Shown: positions 1 through 9,226 of the stretch, piece by piece | How the letters are laid out: each line of letters starts with the position of its first letter | Position numbering within the stretch: the stretch's first letter is position 1 | From: an uncultured beta proteobacterium | GTDB lineage: Bacteria; Pseudomonadota; Gammaproteobacteria; Burkholderiales; Burkholderiaceae_C | Direction: 5' to 3' | Assembly (NCBI GenBank): GCA_903886275.1 | Contig: CAISLN010000106.1 | Coordinates: 62,001-126,000 of the forward strand | Length of the DNA stretch: 64,000 bases | Notes under the pieces: generated by a model | Databases searched by the model: none | What the model saw: only the letters and a program-made list of their open reading frames with translations | What the model was told of the DNA's origin: nothing | Translations under genes and position numbers: made by a program

Positions 1-262
1 CAACATGCAACTCGGTGCAGCCCTGGTGTGCCCATTCCTTTTCGACCAAGGCCCGGGGGATGATGCCGACCACGCGTCCACCGGCAGCCAGCGTAGCATC
101 TGCAACGATGCCCATCAGGCCGCCACTTCCCCCGCCGTAGACCAGTTGGCCGCCATGCGCCGCAATCCATTGACCGACTTCGACAGCGGCTTGTGCAAAC
201 AGCGGATCGGTGCCCGGCTTGGAGCCGCAGTACACGCAGAGGGAAAATGACGGGTTGGTCAT
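1..262 (-). CDS. LOG family protein (N-terminal part, cut by window edge)
   Basis: Only the first 87 or so residues are present; the gene runs off the left edge. The visible protein starts MTNPSFSLCVYCGS and contains YGGGSGGLMG near residue 43, the nucleotide-binding glycine loop of the LOG/lysine-decarboxylase-like fold. Known family members hydrolyse nucleoside 5'-monophosphates to the base and ribose 5-phosphate (cytokinin-activating type in plants and some bacteria). The second conserved motif (PGGxGTxxE) would lie outside the window, so activity cannot be judged. The ATG overlaps the stop codon of the diacylglycerol kinase gene by 4 bases, so the two are probably translationally coupled. 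Family assignment is firm; the physiological substrate is unknown. Confidence 0.8.
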   Translation of the reverse strand, partial: MTNPSFSLCVYCGSKPGTDPLFAQAAVEVGQWIAAHGGQLVYGGGSGGLMGIVADATLAAGGRVVGIIPRALVEKEWAHQGCTELHV

Positions 263-657
263 GCGAGGCGGGTGTAGAGGGCTGCGACCCATACACTGGC
301 GCAAAAGAGCAGGCTCAGCAACACAGCCGCGCTGCCCATGTCTTTGGCACGTTTGGACAGGTCGTGCCACTCCGGTCCGATCCGGTCGATGGCGGTTTCA
401 ATGGCAGTGTTCAGCAGTTCAACCACCATCAAAGCCACCACGCTGCCCGCGAGCAGGGCGGTCTCCAGCCAGTTTCGGCCCAGCCAGAAAGACAAGGGGA
501 GCAGTGCCATTGCCATCAGCGCTTCCTGCCGAAAGGCAGTCTCGCCCCAGCCTGCTTTGAGGCCTGCCAACGAGTAGCCTGCGGCATGCCAGACCCTTGC
601 CAGCCCCTTGCGTTGCTTTTGGGGGTTCGATGATGTGCTGCTTGTTGGACGGGTCAT
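259..657 (-). CDS. dgkA: Diacylglycerol kinase (prokaryotic DgkA type)
   Basis: This 132-residue integral membrane protein has the small trimeric bacterial diacylglycerol kinase architecture: an amphipathic N-terminal stretch followed by three transmembrane helices. The diagnostic motif ELLNTAIETAIDRI begins near residue 80 and supplies the Glu/Asn residues of the active site; an upstream Glu (residue 39 to 46 region, ETAFRQE) matches the other conserved acid. The enzyme phosphorylates diacylglycerol released from phospholipid head-group transfer and returns it to phospholipid synthesis in the inner membrane. Length is normal for the family. It lies 17 bases after the RDD gene and overlaps the following LOG gene by 4 bases, at the end of a run that starts with a sigma factor. 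Confidence 0.92.
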   Translation of the reverse strand: MTRPTSSTSSNPQKQRKGLARVWHAAGYSLAGLKAGWGETAFRQEALMAMALLPLSFWLGRNWLETALLAGSVVALMVVELLNTAIETAIDRIGPEWHDLSKRAKDMGSAAVLLSLLFCASVWVAALYTRLA

Positions 658-674
658 GGTGGCGGTAGCAAGGT

Positions 675-1154
675 TTAACGGCTGAGTGGCTGAGAGTTGA
701 CAAGTCTCGTGCCAGCCCAGGCGTCATGCCAGAACTGGCCCTCGGACTGGAATCGACTGAGCAGGGCCCACACCGCGATCCAGCCCACGGTGATCACTGC
801 GACTTCCGCACCACTGAGATGAAAGGGGTATGCCGCGACCAGTGGCGGGATAAACCAGATCCAGCTCAGCACGTAGCGGCCCAATGCGCGGGTCTGGCTG
901 ATGGCCTTGCCGTCTCGGCCTACGACGCGGATGTTCCAGGTCTTCATGGCCAGCGTCTGTCCCTTGGCCCAGAACCAGACGAAATAGATGCCGAAAATAA
1001 CAAACAAAAAGGCCTGCAGCGCATTGCGGTTGTCCATCGCGTTGCGGGTTTGGCTCAATGTGCCAAACAGATAGCCGGCTAGAAACATCACGCCAAATAG
1101 CAAAATGCCCTCGTAGACCCAACACGCCATGCGGCGCCACAGACCGGGCGCCAT
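675..1154 (-). CDS. RDD family membrane protein
   Basis: This 159-residue protein has three to four hydrophobic segments and the RDD-domain layout: an Arg near the start (LWRRMACWVYEGILL), a central KGQTLAMKTWNIRVV segment, and Asp in QFWHDAWAGTRLV near the C-terminus. RDD proteins are small membrane proteins; a few have been linked to ion transport, but most have no assigned function. The start ATG overlaps the stop of the DUF3106 gene (ATGA), indicating co-translation. No substrate can be inferred here. In Burkholderiales this gene commonly follows a DUF3106 gene, and the arrangement is the same here. Confidence 0.85.
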   Translation of the reverse strand: MAPGLWRRMACWVYEGILLFGVMFLAGYLFGTLSQTRNAMDNRNALQAFLFVIFGIYFVWFWAKGQTLAMKTWNIRVVGRDGKAISQTRALGRYVLSWIWFIPPLVAAYPFHLSGAEVAVITVGWIAVWALLSRFQSEGQFWHDAWAGTRLVNSQPLSR

Positions 1155-1846
1155 CAGGGTTTATCAGGCGCTGCCACCGCAGCGGGCGCACTGCTGGTCA
1201 CCTGCGGCAACTGCGGCAAAAGTGTGTTGCGGTTGATGGGGCGTTGCTGCACAGCAGCTGCACGCTCCTGCTCCGGTGTATGACGGGTCACTGGAACGGC
1301 GGTCAGCTTTTCGGGCGCCACCGGTTTGATGGCCACCGCTGCACCTACCGGCTTCACCTTTGCACCCTCCGCGAGCTTCTGGCGTTCTTCGGGGGTCAAG
1401 GCTTGGTAGGCTTCCCAGTTGGCGGCGCGGTCCGACTTGGGGAGTACCTTGGATTGTGCAAAATTCAAACGCGCTAGTTCGCGGTCCTTGGGGGACAGTG
1501 CCGCCCATTGCGCCATGCGACTATGCAACTTTTCTTGCTCCAGAGGCCCTAGATCGGGGTAGGTTTTTGCGATCGTTAGCCATTTTTGCTTGGCACCTGC
1601 AGTCAATGCGGCCCAAGAACTCTCCAGAGGAGCCAAGGCAATTTTTTGTGTGGGTGTGAGCGACAACCAGGTGTCATTCGCAACCACGAGCAGCACTGGT
1701 TTTTCTGTGTGCGAGGGCGCCGCAACGGGCGCGGTCTGGGCCCCTGCGTTCCATGCGAGAGCGGCGGCCAACAAGCCTGTTAGGCAACAAAGCGCAGCGA
1801 TCGAACGACCGCCGGTAAATGGTTTCAAACTGTCCCTTAGGCGCAT
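1154..1846 (-). CDS. DUF3106 domain-containing exported protein
   Basis: The 230-residue reading starts at MRLRDSLKPFTGG, 13 bases after the DUF3619 gene. A longer in-frame ATG at 1981 would overlap that gene by more than 100 bases and adds an unlikely basic extension. The N-terminus looks like a signal peptide (hydrophobic AALCCLTGLLAAALAW, then NAGAQ). The body has the Trp-rich pattern typical of DUF3106, with repeated LTAGAKQKW, MAQWAALSPKDRELAR and QALTPEERQKL segments, which resemble the periplasmic CpxP/Spy-like helical Trp/LTP repeats. That resemblance is only suggestive. The C-terminal 70 residues are Ala/Pro/Val-rich and look disordered. Function is unknown. Confidence 0.8.
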   Translation of the reverse strand: MRLRDSLKPFTGGRSIAALCCLTGLLAAALAWNAGAQTAPVAAPSHTEKPVLLVVANDTWLSLTPTQKIALAPLESSWAALTAGAKQKWLTIAKTYPDLGPLEQEKLHSRMAQWAALSPKDRELARLNFAQSKVLPKSDRAANWEAYQALTPEERQKLAEGAKVKPVGAAVAIKPVAPEKLTAVPVTRHTPEQERAAAVQQRPINRNTLLPQLPQVTSSAPAAVAAPDKP

Positions 1847-1859
1847 GGTGTGTGAGCGC

Positions 1860-2291
1860 CTAACGGGCTTGGTTGCTGCGTAAATATTGCGCAAACCCGG
1901 GGTCGGTAAAAGCGGCCGGCGGCAACTCATCGGTAAGCAACTCGGCGTCCACTTCGGCGACCTCGCGTATGCGCACCTCATCCTGCAAAACGGCTATAAA
2001 GATCAGGCCAGCAACCAAGGCCAGCAGGGGAAGAAGGGAGGCAATACGGTTCCACCAACTGTCGTCGTCGCCACTCCACTGCAAGGCGGCTTCACCACCG
2101 GACAGGGAGAAGCTACTGGCGGCCTGTACGCTGAGCAGCTTGCGCTTGGCAACCGCGTGCGCACGTGCCGCTTTGAGGCGCTCGCTGATGTCGCGGGGTA
2201 GGCTCTCACTGCCCTCGGAAAGCCGTCGTGCGACGGCCTTTCCAAATGCGTCACCACCGGTCAGGTGCTGCTTGCCTGTTTGCATGTTCAT
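1860..2291 (-). CDS. DUF3619 family single-pass membrane protein (possible anti-sigma partner)
   Basis: The 143-residue protein has a soluble N-terminal half that is Lys/Arg-rich (residues 35 to 52) and one transmembrane helix (IASLLPLLALVAGLIFIAV, about residues 83 to 101). It ends in an acidic short C-terminal part (EVDAELLTDELPPAAF). Its ATG overlaps the stop of the upstream sigma-factor gene by 4 bases. A cytoplasmic domain plus single membrane span encoded directly after an ECF-like sigma gene is the layout of many anti-sigma factors. No zinc-binding HxxxCxxC motif is present, so it is not a classical ZAS anti-sigma. The anti-sigma role is inference from position and topology only. Confidence 0.75.
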   Translation of the reverse strand: MNMQTGKQHLTGGDAFGKAVARRLSEGSESLPRDISERLKAARAHAVAKRKLLSVQAASSFSLSGGEAALQWSGDDDSWWNRIASLLPLLALVAGLIFIAVLQDEVRIREVAEVDAELLTDELPPAAFTDPGFAQYLRSNQAR

Positions 2292-2854
2292 AATTTAATC
2301 CCCTTTGCCCTCAAAGCCTGGCTAAGCGCCGCCACCGCCCTGGAGCAGTGTGTCTTTACACTGCCCTGCGAGCAACCCATGGCGGCAGCAGTTTCTGCCA
2401 CATCCATCTCTTCCCAGTAACGCATGAGGAAGGCTTCTCGTTGACGCCCGGGTAGTTGCTGAATTTCAATTTCGATACTGCGCAGGGTCTGCGCCCGGTT
2501 GGTGATGCTTTCGGCGCTTTCGCCGAGGTCGGATCCCGACGAGGCATCCAGTGCTTCCAGCAAGTTGAAGTCCTCATCGTCGTTGGACGATTCGAAATCG
2601 CTCATGTTGGAGAACAGGGCGTTTTGAACCTTCTGGCGTCTGAACCAGTCCAGGGTGCAGTTCGACAAAATGCGCTGAAACAGCATCGGCAATTCGGTCA
2701 CGGGTTTATGGCCGTAATGCTCGGCCAGCTTCATCATGCTGTCCTGAACGATGTCCAGTGCCGATTCCTCGTTGCGGACGTGGTAGATCGAACGTTTGAA
2801 GGCCCGCTTTTCGACGCTTTTTAGGAATTCAGTGAGTTCGGATTCAGATGCCAA
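2288..2854 (-). CDS. RNA polymerase sigma factor, sigma-70 family (ECF-like)
   Basis: The 188-residue protein has sigma region 2 (SALDIVQDSMMKLAEHYG and the aromatic DWFRRQ segment) and region 4 (EEMDVAETAAAMGCSQGSVK helix-turn-helix) separated by an acidic linker (ESSNDDEDFN). There are no regions 1 or 3, as in ECF sigma factors. I place the start at TTG 2854, giving LASESELTEFLKSVEKR. The frame stays open to an ATG at 2992, but the extra 46 residues are unlike sigma N-termini. A mirrored -10-like element at 2882-2887 would also place the transcript start near 2875, downstream of that ATG. The gene heads the run to DUF3619, DUF3106 and RDD. Its regulon is unknown. Confidence 0.85.
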   Translation of the reverse strand: MASESELTEFLKSVEKRAFKRSIYHVRNEESALDIVQDSMMKLAEHYGHKPVTELPMLFQRILSNCTLDWFRRQKVQNALFSNMSDFESSNDDEDFNLLEALDASSGSDLGESAESITNRAQTLRSIEIEIQQLPGRQREAFLMRYWEEMDVAETAAAMGCSQGSVKTHCSRAVAALSQALRAKGIKL

Positions 2855-2878
2855 GACAGAATGTCCGCAAGAAAAAAA

Positions 2879-2951
2879 TGCATTATGGCATTCGCTGCGT
2901 AACTCTTTTTTTGGGCCTGCGGCAATTGGGGTGTGAGGGTGCCATAATGCG
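2879..2951. promoter_or_regulatory. Mirrored divergent -10 elements between the sigma-factor gene and ilvB
   Basis: The sequence TGCATTATGGCA at 2879-2890 and TGCCATAATGCG at 2940-2951 form an 11-base inverted repeat with a 49-base spacer. Read outward, each gives TGCCATAAT, an extended -10-like hexamer (CATAAT). The minus-strand copy would start transcription near 2875, about 20 bases before the TTG of the sigma gene. The plus-strand copy would start near 2957, leaving a leader of about 140 bases before ilvB. No convincing -35 boxes are seen, so this is a prediction. Confidence 0.4.
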
Positions 2952-3098
2952 CGCTGCTCATCAAAAGGCAAACGGGTCCCGGTCCGGCGCATTATTCACT
3001 GTGCCAATGTCCTGGTCCTTAAGTCCCAACGCGACGCCACAAGTGTTTGTGAAGGGGCACCCAAGGTTTTTCGTTAGAGAAATTCACAAAGGTTCATC

Positions 3099-4880
3099 AT
3101 GGAAATATCCAAAGCTGAAATCGCTTCAGCGGCAACTGCCGCACAAAAATCTGCTTCTATTCCTGAACTCCGCGGCGCGGAGATTCTGATCAAGGCCTTG
3201 CAGGCCGAAAACGTCAAGTACGTCTGGGGTTATCCCGGCGGTGCAGTACTGCACATTTACGACGCTTTTTTCAAACAGGACACCATTCAACATGTGTTGG
3301 TGCGCCACGAGCAGGCCGCCGTGCATGCGGCCGATGGCTATGCCCGCGCAACCGGCGATGTCGGTGTTGCGCTGGTGACCTCTGGGCCCGGCGTGACCAA
3401 TGCCGTGACCGGCATTGCGACGGCCTATATGGACAGCATTCCGATGGTGATCATCAGCGGACAGGTGCCCACCCATGCCATTGGTCAGGACGCCTTCCAG
3501 GAGTGCGACGCCGTGGGCATTACCCGCCCGGTGGTCAAACACAATTTTCTGGTCAAGGACGCCAAGGATCTGGCGGAAACGCTGAAGAAGGCGTTTCACA
3601 TTGCGCGCAGTGGTCGGCCCGGCCCGGTACTGGTGGACATTCCTAAGGACGTGTCCTTCAAAAAAGTACCTTACGCTGGCTATCCTGCTGGCGTCGAAAT
3701 GCGCTCTTACAACCCGGTGCGCAAAGGCCATGGCGGTCAGATCCGCAAGGCGCTGCAACTGCTACTGGCGGCCAAACGCCCCTACCTTTATACCGGTGGC
3801 GGCGTGCTCTTGAGCAATGCCTCGGCGGAGTTGCGCACCCTGGTGGACATGTTGGGCTACCCCATTACCCACACCCTGATGGGCCTGGGCGCCTATCCGG
3901 CGAGCGACCGCAAGTACCTGGGCATGCTGGGCATGCACGGCACGGTGGAAGCCAACAATGCCATGCAAAACTGCGATGTGTTGCTGGCCGTGGGCGCGCG
4001 CTTTGACGACCGCGTGATTGGCAACCCGAAACACTTTGCGCAAAACGAACGCAAGATCATCCACATCGACATCGATCCGTCGAGCATCTCCAAGCGGGTG
4101 AAGGTGGATGTGCCTATCGTGGGCGACGTGAAAGATGTGCTGAGCGAAATGATCGCCATGATCAAGGAAAGCACGACCAAGCCCGATGCCGGTGCCTTGG
4201 GCGCCTGGTGGGACCAGATTGAAGCTTGGCGCAAGAAGGACTGCTTGAAGTACGACCATGGCAAGGGCGACGTCATCAAGCCCCAATTCGTGGTGGAGAC
4301 GCTTTGGAACATGACCAAGGATACGGACACCTACATCACATCCGACGTGGGCCAGCACCAGATGTGGGCCGCGCAGTATTACCGCTTTGATGAGCCGCGC
4401 CGCTGGATCAACTCCGGCGGCCTGGGCACCATGGGCGTGGGCATTCCCTACGCCATGGGCATCAAGCTGGCCAAGCCAGAGAGTGAAGTGTTTTGCATTA
4501 CCGGTGAAGGTTCGGTGCAGATGTGCATTCAGGAACTCTCCACCTGCCTGCAGTACAAAACGCCGATCAAGATCTGCTCGCTCAACAACCGTTATCTCGG
4601 TATGGTGCGTCAGTGGCAGGAAGTGGAGTATGAGGGCCGCTACAGCCACAGCTACATGGATGCACTGCCCGACTTTGTGAAGCTGGCCGAGGCCTATGGC
4701 CATGTGGGCATGCTGATTGAGCGCCCTGAAGATGTGGAGCCCGCGCTGCGCGAGGCCCGTAGACTCAAGGACCGCACCGTGTTCATGGACTTCCGCACCG
4801 ATCCGACCGAGAACGTGTTCCCCATGGTCAAGGCCGGCATGGGCATTACCGAAATGCTGCTTGGCGCTGAAGATCTGTAG
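3099..4880 (+). CDS. ilvB: Acetolactate synthase large (catalytic) subunit
   Basis: The 593-residue thiamine-diphosphate enzyme condenses pyruvate with pyruvate or 2-oxobutyrate, the first common step of valine, leucine and isoleucine synthesis. The catalytic Glu lies in VRHEQAAVHAADGYARATG (about residues 68 to 86). The central FAD-binding-like domain and the C-terminal ThDP/Mg motif (ITGEGSVQMCIQELSTC...NNRYLGMVRQW, about residues 467 to 508) are intact; the usual GDG is GEG here. Length matches biosynthetic AHAS. The start is the ATG at 3099, preceded by AAAGG. A non-conserved 20-residue Ala/Ser-rich lead-in precedes the domain. It is followed by ilvN after 151 bases and then ilvC. The leader from about 2957 shows no run of Leu/Val/Ile codons, so classical attenuation is not evident. 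Confidence 0.96.
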   Translation: MEISKAEIASAATAAQKSASIPELRGAEILIKALQAENVKYVWGYPGGAVLHIYDAFFKQDTIQHVLVRHEQAAVHAADGYARATGDVGVALVTSGPGVTNAVTGIATAYMDSIPMVIISGQVPTHAIGQDAFQECDAVGITRPVVKHNFLVKDAKDLAETLKKAFHIARSGRPGPVLVDIPKDVSFKKVPYAGYPAGVEMRSYNPVRKGHGGQIRKALQLLLAAKRPYLYTGGGVLLSNASAELRTLVDMLGYPITHTLMGLGAYPASDRKYLGMLGMHGTVEANNAMQNCDVLLAVGARFDDRVIGNPKHFAQNERKIIHIDIDPSSISKRVKVDVPIVGDVKDVLSEMIAMIKESTTKPDAGALGAWWDQIEAWRKKDCLKYDHGKGDVIKPQFVVETLWNMTKDTDTYITSDVGQHQMWAAQYYRFDEPRRWINSGGLGTMGVGIPYAMGIKLAKPESEVFCITGEGSVQMCIQELSTCLQYKTPIKICSLNNRYLGMVRQWQEVEYEGRYSHSYMDALPDFVKLAEAYGHVGMLIERPEDVEPALREARRLKDRTVFMDFRTDPTENVFPMVKAGMGITEMLLGAEDL

Positions 4881-5031
4881 GCTCTTTTAACCACTTACTT
4901 TTCGACGAATCTATGGCCTGCCAAACCTGCGCATTACCGTGTGCGGACGAGGGCAGTGAAAGCGGAACGCTGAGTCGCAGGGTCACATCTGCGCCGCACG
5001 TGAGCCGTAGCCAAAAGAGGAATCTATACAT

Positions 5032-5523
5032 ATGAAACACATCATTGCAGTTTTGCTGGAGAACGAGCCCGGTGCTCTGTCTCGCGTGGTCGGACTTTTT
5101 TCGGCCCGCGGCTATAACATCGAGTCGCTCACCGTGGCACCGACCGAAGACCCTAGTCTGTCGCGCATGACGATACAGACAGCAGGTTCCGAGGATGTGA
5201 TCGAGCAGATCACCAAGCACCTGAACCGTCTGATAGAGGTGGTTAAAGTGGTGGACCTGACCGAAGGGGCCTACATAGAGCGCGAGCTCATGATGGTCAA
5301 GGTGCGCGCCGTGGGCAAGGAGCGCGAGGAAATGAAGCGGATGGCAGACATCTTTCGGGGGCGCATCATTGACGTTACCGAGAAGAGCTACACCATCGAG
5401 TTGACCGGCGACCAATCCAAGAACGATGCGTTCCTGGATGCGATTGAGCGGTCTGCAATTTTGGAAACTGTGCGCACCGGCTCCAGTGGACTCGGTCGCG
5501 GCGAGCGCATTTTGCGCGTTTAA
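5032..5523 (+). CDS. ilvN: Acetolactate synthase small (regulatory) subunit
   Basis: The 163-residue protein starts MKHIIAVLLENEPGALSRV, the ACT domain that binds valine for feedback inhibition and activates the catalytic subunit. The middle contains the conserved second half (ELMMVKVRAVGKEREEMKR) and the C-terminal ALS_ss_C domain ending in LGRGERILRV. Length is that of the standard IlvN/IlvH small subunit. The ATG follows AAGAGGAATC. It sits between ilvB and ilvC; only 21 bases separate it from ilvC, so ilvN and ilvC are co-transcribed. The 151-base ilvB-ilvN spacer could hold a secondary promoter, but none is recognisable. Confidence 0.95.
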   Translation: MKHIIAVLLENEPGALSRVVGLFSARGYNIESLTVAPTEDPSLSRMTIQTAGSEDVIEQITKHLNRLIEVVKVVDLTEGAYIERELMMVKVRAVGKEREEMKRMADIFRGRIIDVTEKSYTIELTGDQSKNDAFLDAIERSAILETVRTGSSGLGRGERILRV

Positions 5524-5532
5524 ATTTTTTAA

Positions 5533-6558
<1,026 letters not shown>

Positions 6559-6574
6559 TCGGGTTGACTGCAAG

Positions 6575-6600
6575 AAAAGGGCCACTTCGGTGGCCTTTTT
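6575..6600 (+). terminator. Rho-independent terminator after ilvC
   Basis: GGCCAC (6580-6585) pairs with GTGGCC (6590-6595) around a TTCG loop closed by C-G, the very stable cUUCGg tetraloop. It is followed by five T residues, with a matching A-run upstream. It ends the ilvBNC transcript and separates it from pssA. Confidence 0.9.
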
Positions 6601-6730
6601 CTATGGCGGCGCTGCAGGGCAAATGCGCGCCTGCGACAATGGCCCGCTGGCTTACACTTGTGCGCCGGGTTTGCGCTAGGCAGGCGGCAACGGTTTTCTT
6701 TTGGATATTGGATAAAGGTCAGGAACACAT

Positions 6731-7543
6731 ATGCAAGATGGAAGCGATTCCGCAGCCCAGGATGGTGATGTTGTTGTCGCGCGCAAGCCGCGCAAAGGCA
6801 TTTACATCCTGCCTAATTTGTTCACCCTGGCGGCTCTGTTTGGCGGCTTTTATGCCATTGTGATGGCGGTGGACGGGCGTTTTGACCTGGCCGCAGTGGG
6901 TGTGTTTTGCGCCATGGTGCTAGACAGCCTGGATGGCCGCGTGGCGCGCATGACCAACACCCAGAGCGCCTTTGGTGAGCAGATGGACTCGCTCTCTGAT
7001 ATGGTGTCCTTTGGTGCCGCGCCGGCCTTGATTTCCTACGTATGGTCGCTGCATGGCTTGGGACGCTGGGGCTGGTTTGCCGCCTTTGTTTACTGCTCCT
7101 GCGCCGCCCTGCGCTTGGCCCGTTTCAATGTGAATACCAGCGTGGTCGATAAACGCTATTTTCAGGGTCTGCCTTCTCCCGCTGCAGCGGCGCTGATAGC
7201 CGGTTTTATCTGGTTGGCGAATGATCTTGGCTACAAGGGGGTCGACCTTGCCTGGGCCACCTTTGCCGTGGCCCTGTATGCGGGCCTGACCATGGTGACC
7301 AACGTGCCGTTCTACAGTTTTAAGGATGTGAGCATGAAGCGCAGTGTGCCCTTTGCCGTGATCGTAGCGATTGCTTTGGCCATCGCTTTGGTGAACCTCG
7401 ATCCGCCCAAGGTGATCTTCGGGTTGTTCGTGATGTACGGACTGAGTGGCTATGTGGTGTATGGCGTACGCAAATGGCGCGGTGTGCAGACCAGCGTGAT
7501 CAGCACCTCCACTGATGAACCCGACGAGCGCGGTTTGCATTGA
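6731..7543 (+). CDS. pssA: CDP-diacylglycerol--serine O-phosphatidyltransferase
   Basis: The 270-residue integral membrane enzyme makes phosphatidylserine, the precursor of phosphatidylethanolamine. The CDP-alcohol phosphatidyltransferase signature D-x2-D-G-x2-A-R-x8-G-x3-D-x3-D is complete in DSLDGRVARMTNTQSAFGEQ and the following MDSLSDM (about residues 64 to 91). About six to seven hydrophobic helices follow. This is the type II, membrane-embedded PssA, not the soluble E. coli enzyme. The gene lies after the ilvC terminator and 15 bases before leuA, so pssA and leuA probably share a transcript. The last 25 residues are polar and cytoplasmic-looking. Confidence 0.93.
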   Translation: MQDGSDSAAQDGDVVVARKPRKGIYILPNLFTLAALFGGFYAIVMAVDGRFDLAAVGVFCAMVLDSLDGRVARMTNTQSAFGEQMDSLSDMVSFGAAPALISYVWSLHGLGRWGWFAAFVYCSCAALRLARFNVNTSVVDKRYFQGLPSPAAAALIAGFIWLANDLGYKGVDLAWATFAVALYAGLTMVTNVPFYSFKDVSMKRSVPFAVIVAIALAIALVNLDPPKVIFGLFVMYGLSGYVVYGVRKWRGVQTSVISTSTDEPDERGLH

Positions 7544-7558
7544 TAGAGGAGATGAGAC

Positions 7559-9097
7559 GTGAGCGATAAACTGATTATTTTTGATACCACCTTGCGTGAC
7601 GGCGAGCAGTCACCCGGTGCCTCCATGACGCGTGATGAGAAGCTGCGCATTGCGCGCCAACTTGAGCGCCTGAAGGTGGACGTGATCGAGGCCGGTTTTG
7701 CCGCCAGTTCCAATGGGGACTTTGAAGCGGTGAAGCTGATTGCCAACACCATCAGGGATGCCACCATCTGTTCGCTCTCAAGGGCCAATGACAAGGATAT
7801 TGCGCGCGCCGCCGAGGCATTAAAGGGTGCTAACCGCGCCCGTATCCACACCTTTATTGCAACGTCTGCGCTGCACATGGAGAAGAAGTTGCGCATGACG
7901 CCGGACCAGGTGTTTGAGCAGGCCAAGCAGGCGGTGCGCTTTGCCCGCAATTTGGTAGAAGACATTGAGTTCAGTCCGGAAGATGGCTACCGCAGCGATC
8001 CCGACTTTCTGTGCCGCGTGATCGAGGCCGTCATCAAGGAAGGCGCCACCACCATCAACGTTCCCGACACCGTGGGCTACGCTATTCCTGAGTTGTATGG
8101 CAATTTCATACGGGACTTGCGCGAGCGTATTCCCAATTCCGACAAGGCGATCTGGTCGGTGCATTGCCACAACGATCTGGGCATGGCGGTGGCCAATTCG
8201 TTGGCCGGTGTCAAGATCGGTGGCGCGCGCCAAGTGGAATGCACCATCAACGGCCTGGGTGAGCGTGCCGGCAACTGCAGCCTCGAAGAAGTGGTGATGG
8301 CGGTGAAGACGAGGCGCGACTATTTTGGTCTGGAACTGGGCATAGACACCCGTCACATTTTGGCTGCTAGCCGCATGGTCAGCCAAACCACCGGTTTTGT
8401 GGTGCAGCCCAACAAGGCCGTGGTCGGGGCCAATGCCTTTGCCCATGCATCCGGCATCCACCAAGATGGTGTGCTGAAAGCCCGCGACACTTACGAAATC
8501 ATGCGCGCTGAGGACGTGGGCTGGACGGCCAACAAGATCGTGCTGGGCAAACTCAGCGGGCGCAATGCCTTCAAGCAGCGTCTGCAGGAGCTGGGTGTGC
8601 AGCTCGACAGCGAAGCCGAAATCAACGCCGCCTTCACGCGGTTTAAGGACCTGGCGGACCGCAAGAGCGACATTTTTGACGAAGACATATTGGCGCTGGT
8701 CAGCGAAGAAACCGTGCTGCATGACAAGGAGCAATACGCCTTTGTCTCTCTGTCTCAGCACAGCGAGACCGGCGAGCGGCCCCATGCCAGCATCGTATTT
8801 ACGGTGGATGGCAAGGAGGTCAAGGGTGAGTCCGAGGGCAACGGCCCGGTAGATGCCTCGCTCAAAGCCATCGAAACCCATGTCAAAAGCGGAGCGGAAA
8901 TGGTGCTGTATTCGGTGAATGCCATCAGTGGTTCCACCGAAAGCCAGGGTGAGGTGACGATACGCCTGCAAAACAGCGGTCGGGTAGTGAACGGTGTGGG
9001 TGCTGATCCTGACATCGTGGTGGCCTCTGCCAAGGCCTACTTGAGTGCATTGAACAAGCTGCAGAGCAAGGCCGATCGGGTGGCTGCGCAGGGTTAA
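7559..9097 (+). CDS. leuA: 2-isopropylmalate synthase
   Basis: The 512-residue enzyme condenses acetyl-CoA with 2-ketoisovalerate, the first committed step of leucine synthesis. The N-terminal TIM barrel shows [16 protein letters not shown] at residues 8 to 23 and the metal-binding [13 protein letters not shown] motif near residue 202. The C-terminal 130 residues form the LeuA dimer/leucine-allosteric domain (residues about 380 to 512). The start is a GTG at 7559 with a strong AGAGGAGATGAG ribosome site 5 to 8 bases upstream. Length matches LeuA type 1. Its partners leuB, leuC and leuD are not in the window. Confidence 0.96.
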   Translation: MSDKLIIFDTTLRDGEQSPGASMTRDEKLRIARQLERLKVDVIEAGFAASSNGDFEAVKLIANTIRDATICSLSRANDKDIARAAEALKGANRARIHTFIATSALHMEKKLRMTPDQVFEQAKQAVRFARNLVEDIEFSPEDGYRSDPDFLCRVIEAVIKEGATTINVPDTVGYAIPELYGNFIRDLRERIPNSDKAIWSVHCHNDLGMAVANSLAGVKIGGARQVECTINGLGERAGNCSLEEVVMAVKTRRDYFGLELGIDTRHILAASRMVSQTTGFVVQPNKAVVGANAFAHASGIHQDGVLKARDTYEIMRAEDVGWTANKIVLGKLSGRNAFKQRLQELGVQLDSEAEINAAFTRFKDLADRKSDIFDEDILALVSEETVLHDKEQYAFVSLSQHSETGERPHASIVFTVDGKEVKGESEGNGPVDASLKAIETHVKSGAEMVLYSVNAISGSTESQGEVTIRLQNSGRVVNGVGADPDIVVASAKAYLSALNKLQSKADRVAAQG

Positions 9098-9226
9098 ATG
9101 CGACAAAGCGGGGTCTATTTCTTGAGGTTTGCCCCGCAAGTAGTTGATCTTGTGGAACTTTCTTGATTACACTTCAAGCCATCGGCCTGCGTACTGGCGG
9201 GTTTTTGCCATCTACTGTCCCGCTGA

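Noticed and set aside
2957-3098. Possible attenuator leader peptide for ilvB
   Set aside because: The only short frame in the leader (ATG near 3007) has no run of Leu, Val or Ile codons and reads on into ilvB, and no terminator hairpin with T-run precedes ilvB.
9108-9145. GCGGGG/CCCCGC pair after leuA as a terminator
   Set aside because: The loop is about 18 bases and no T-run follows; leuA may end elsewhere or by Rho.
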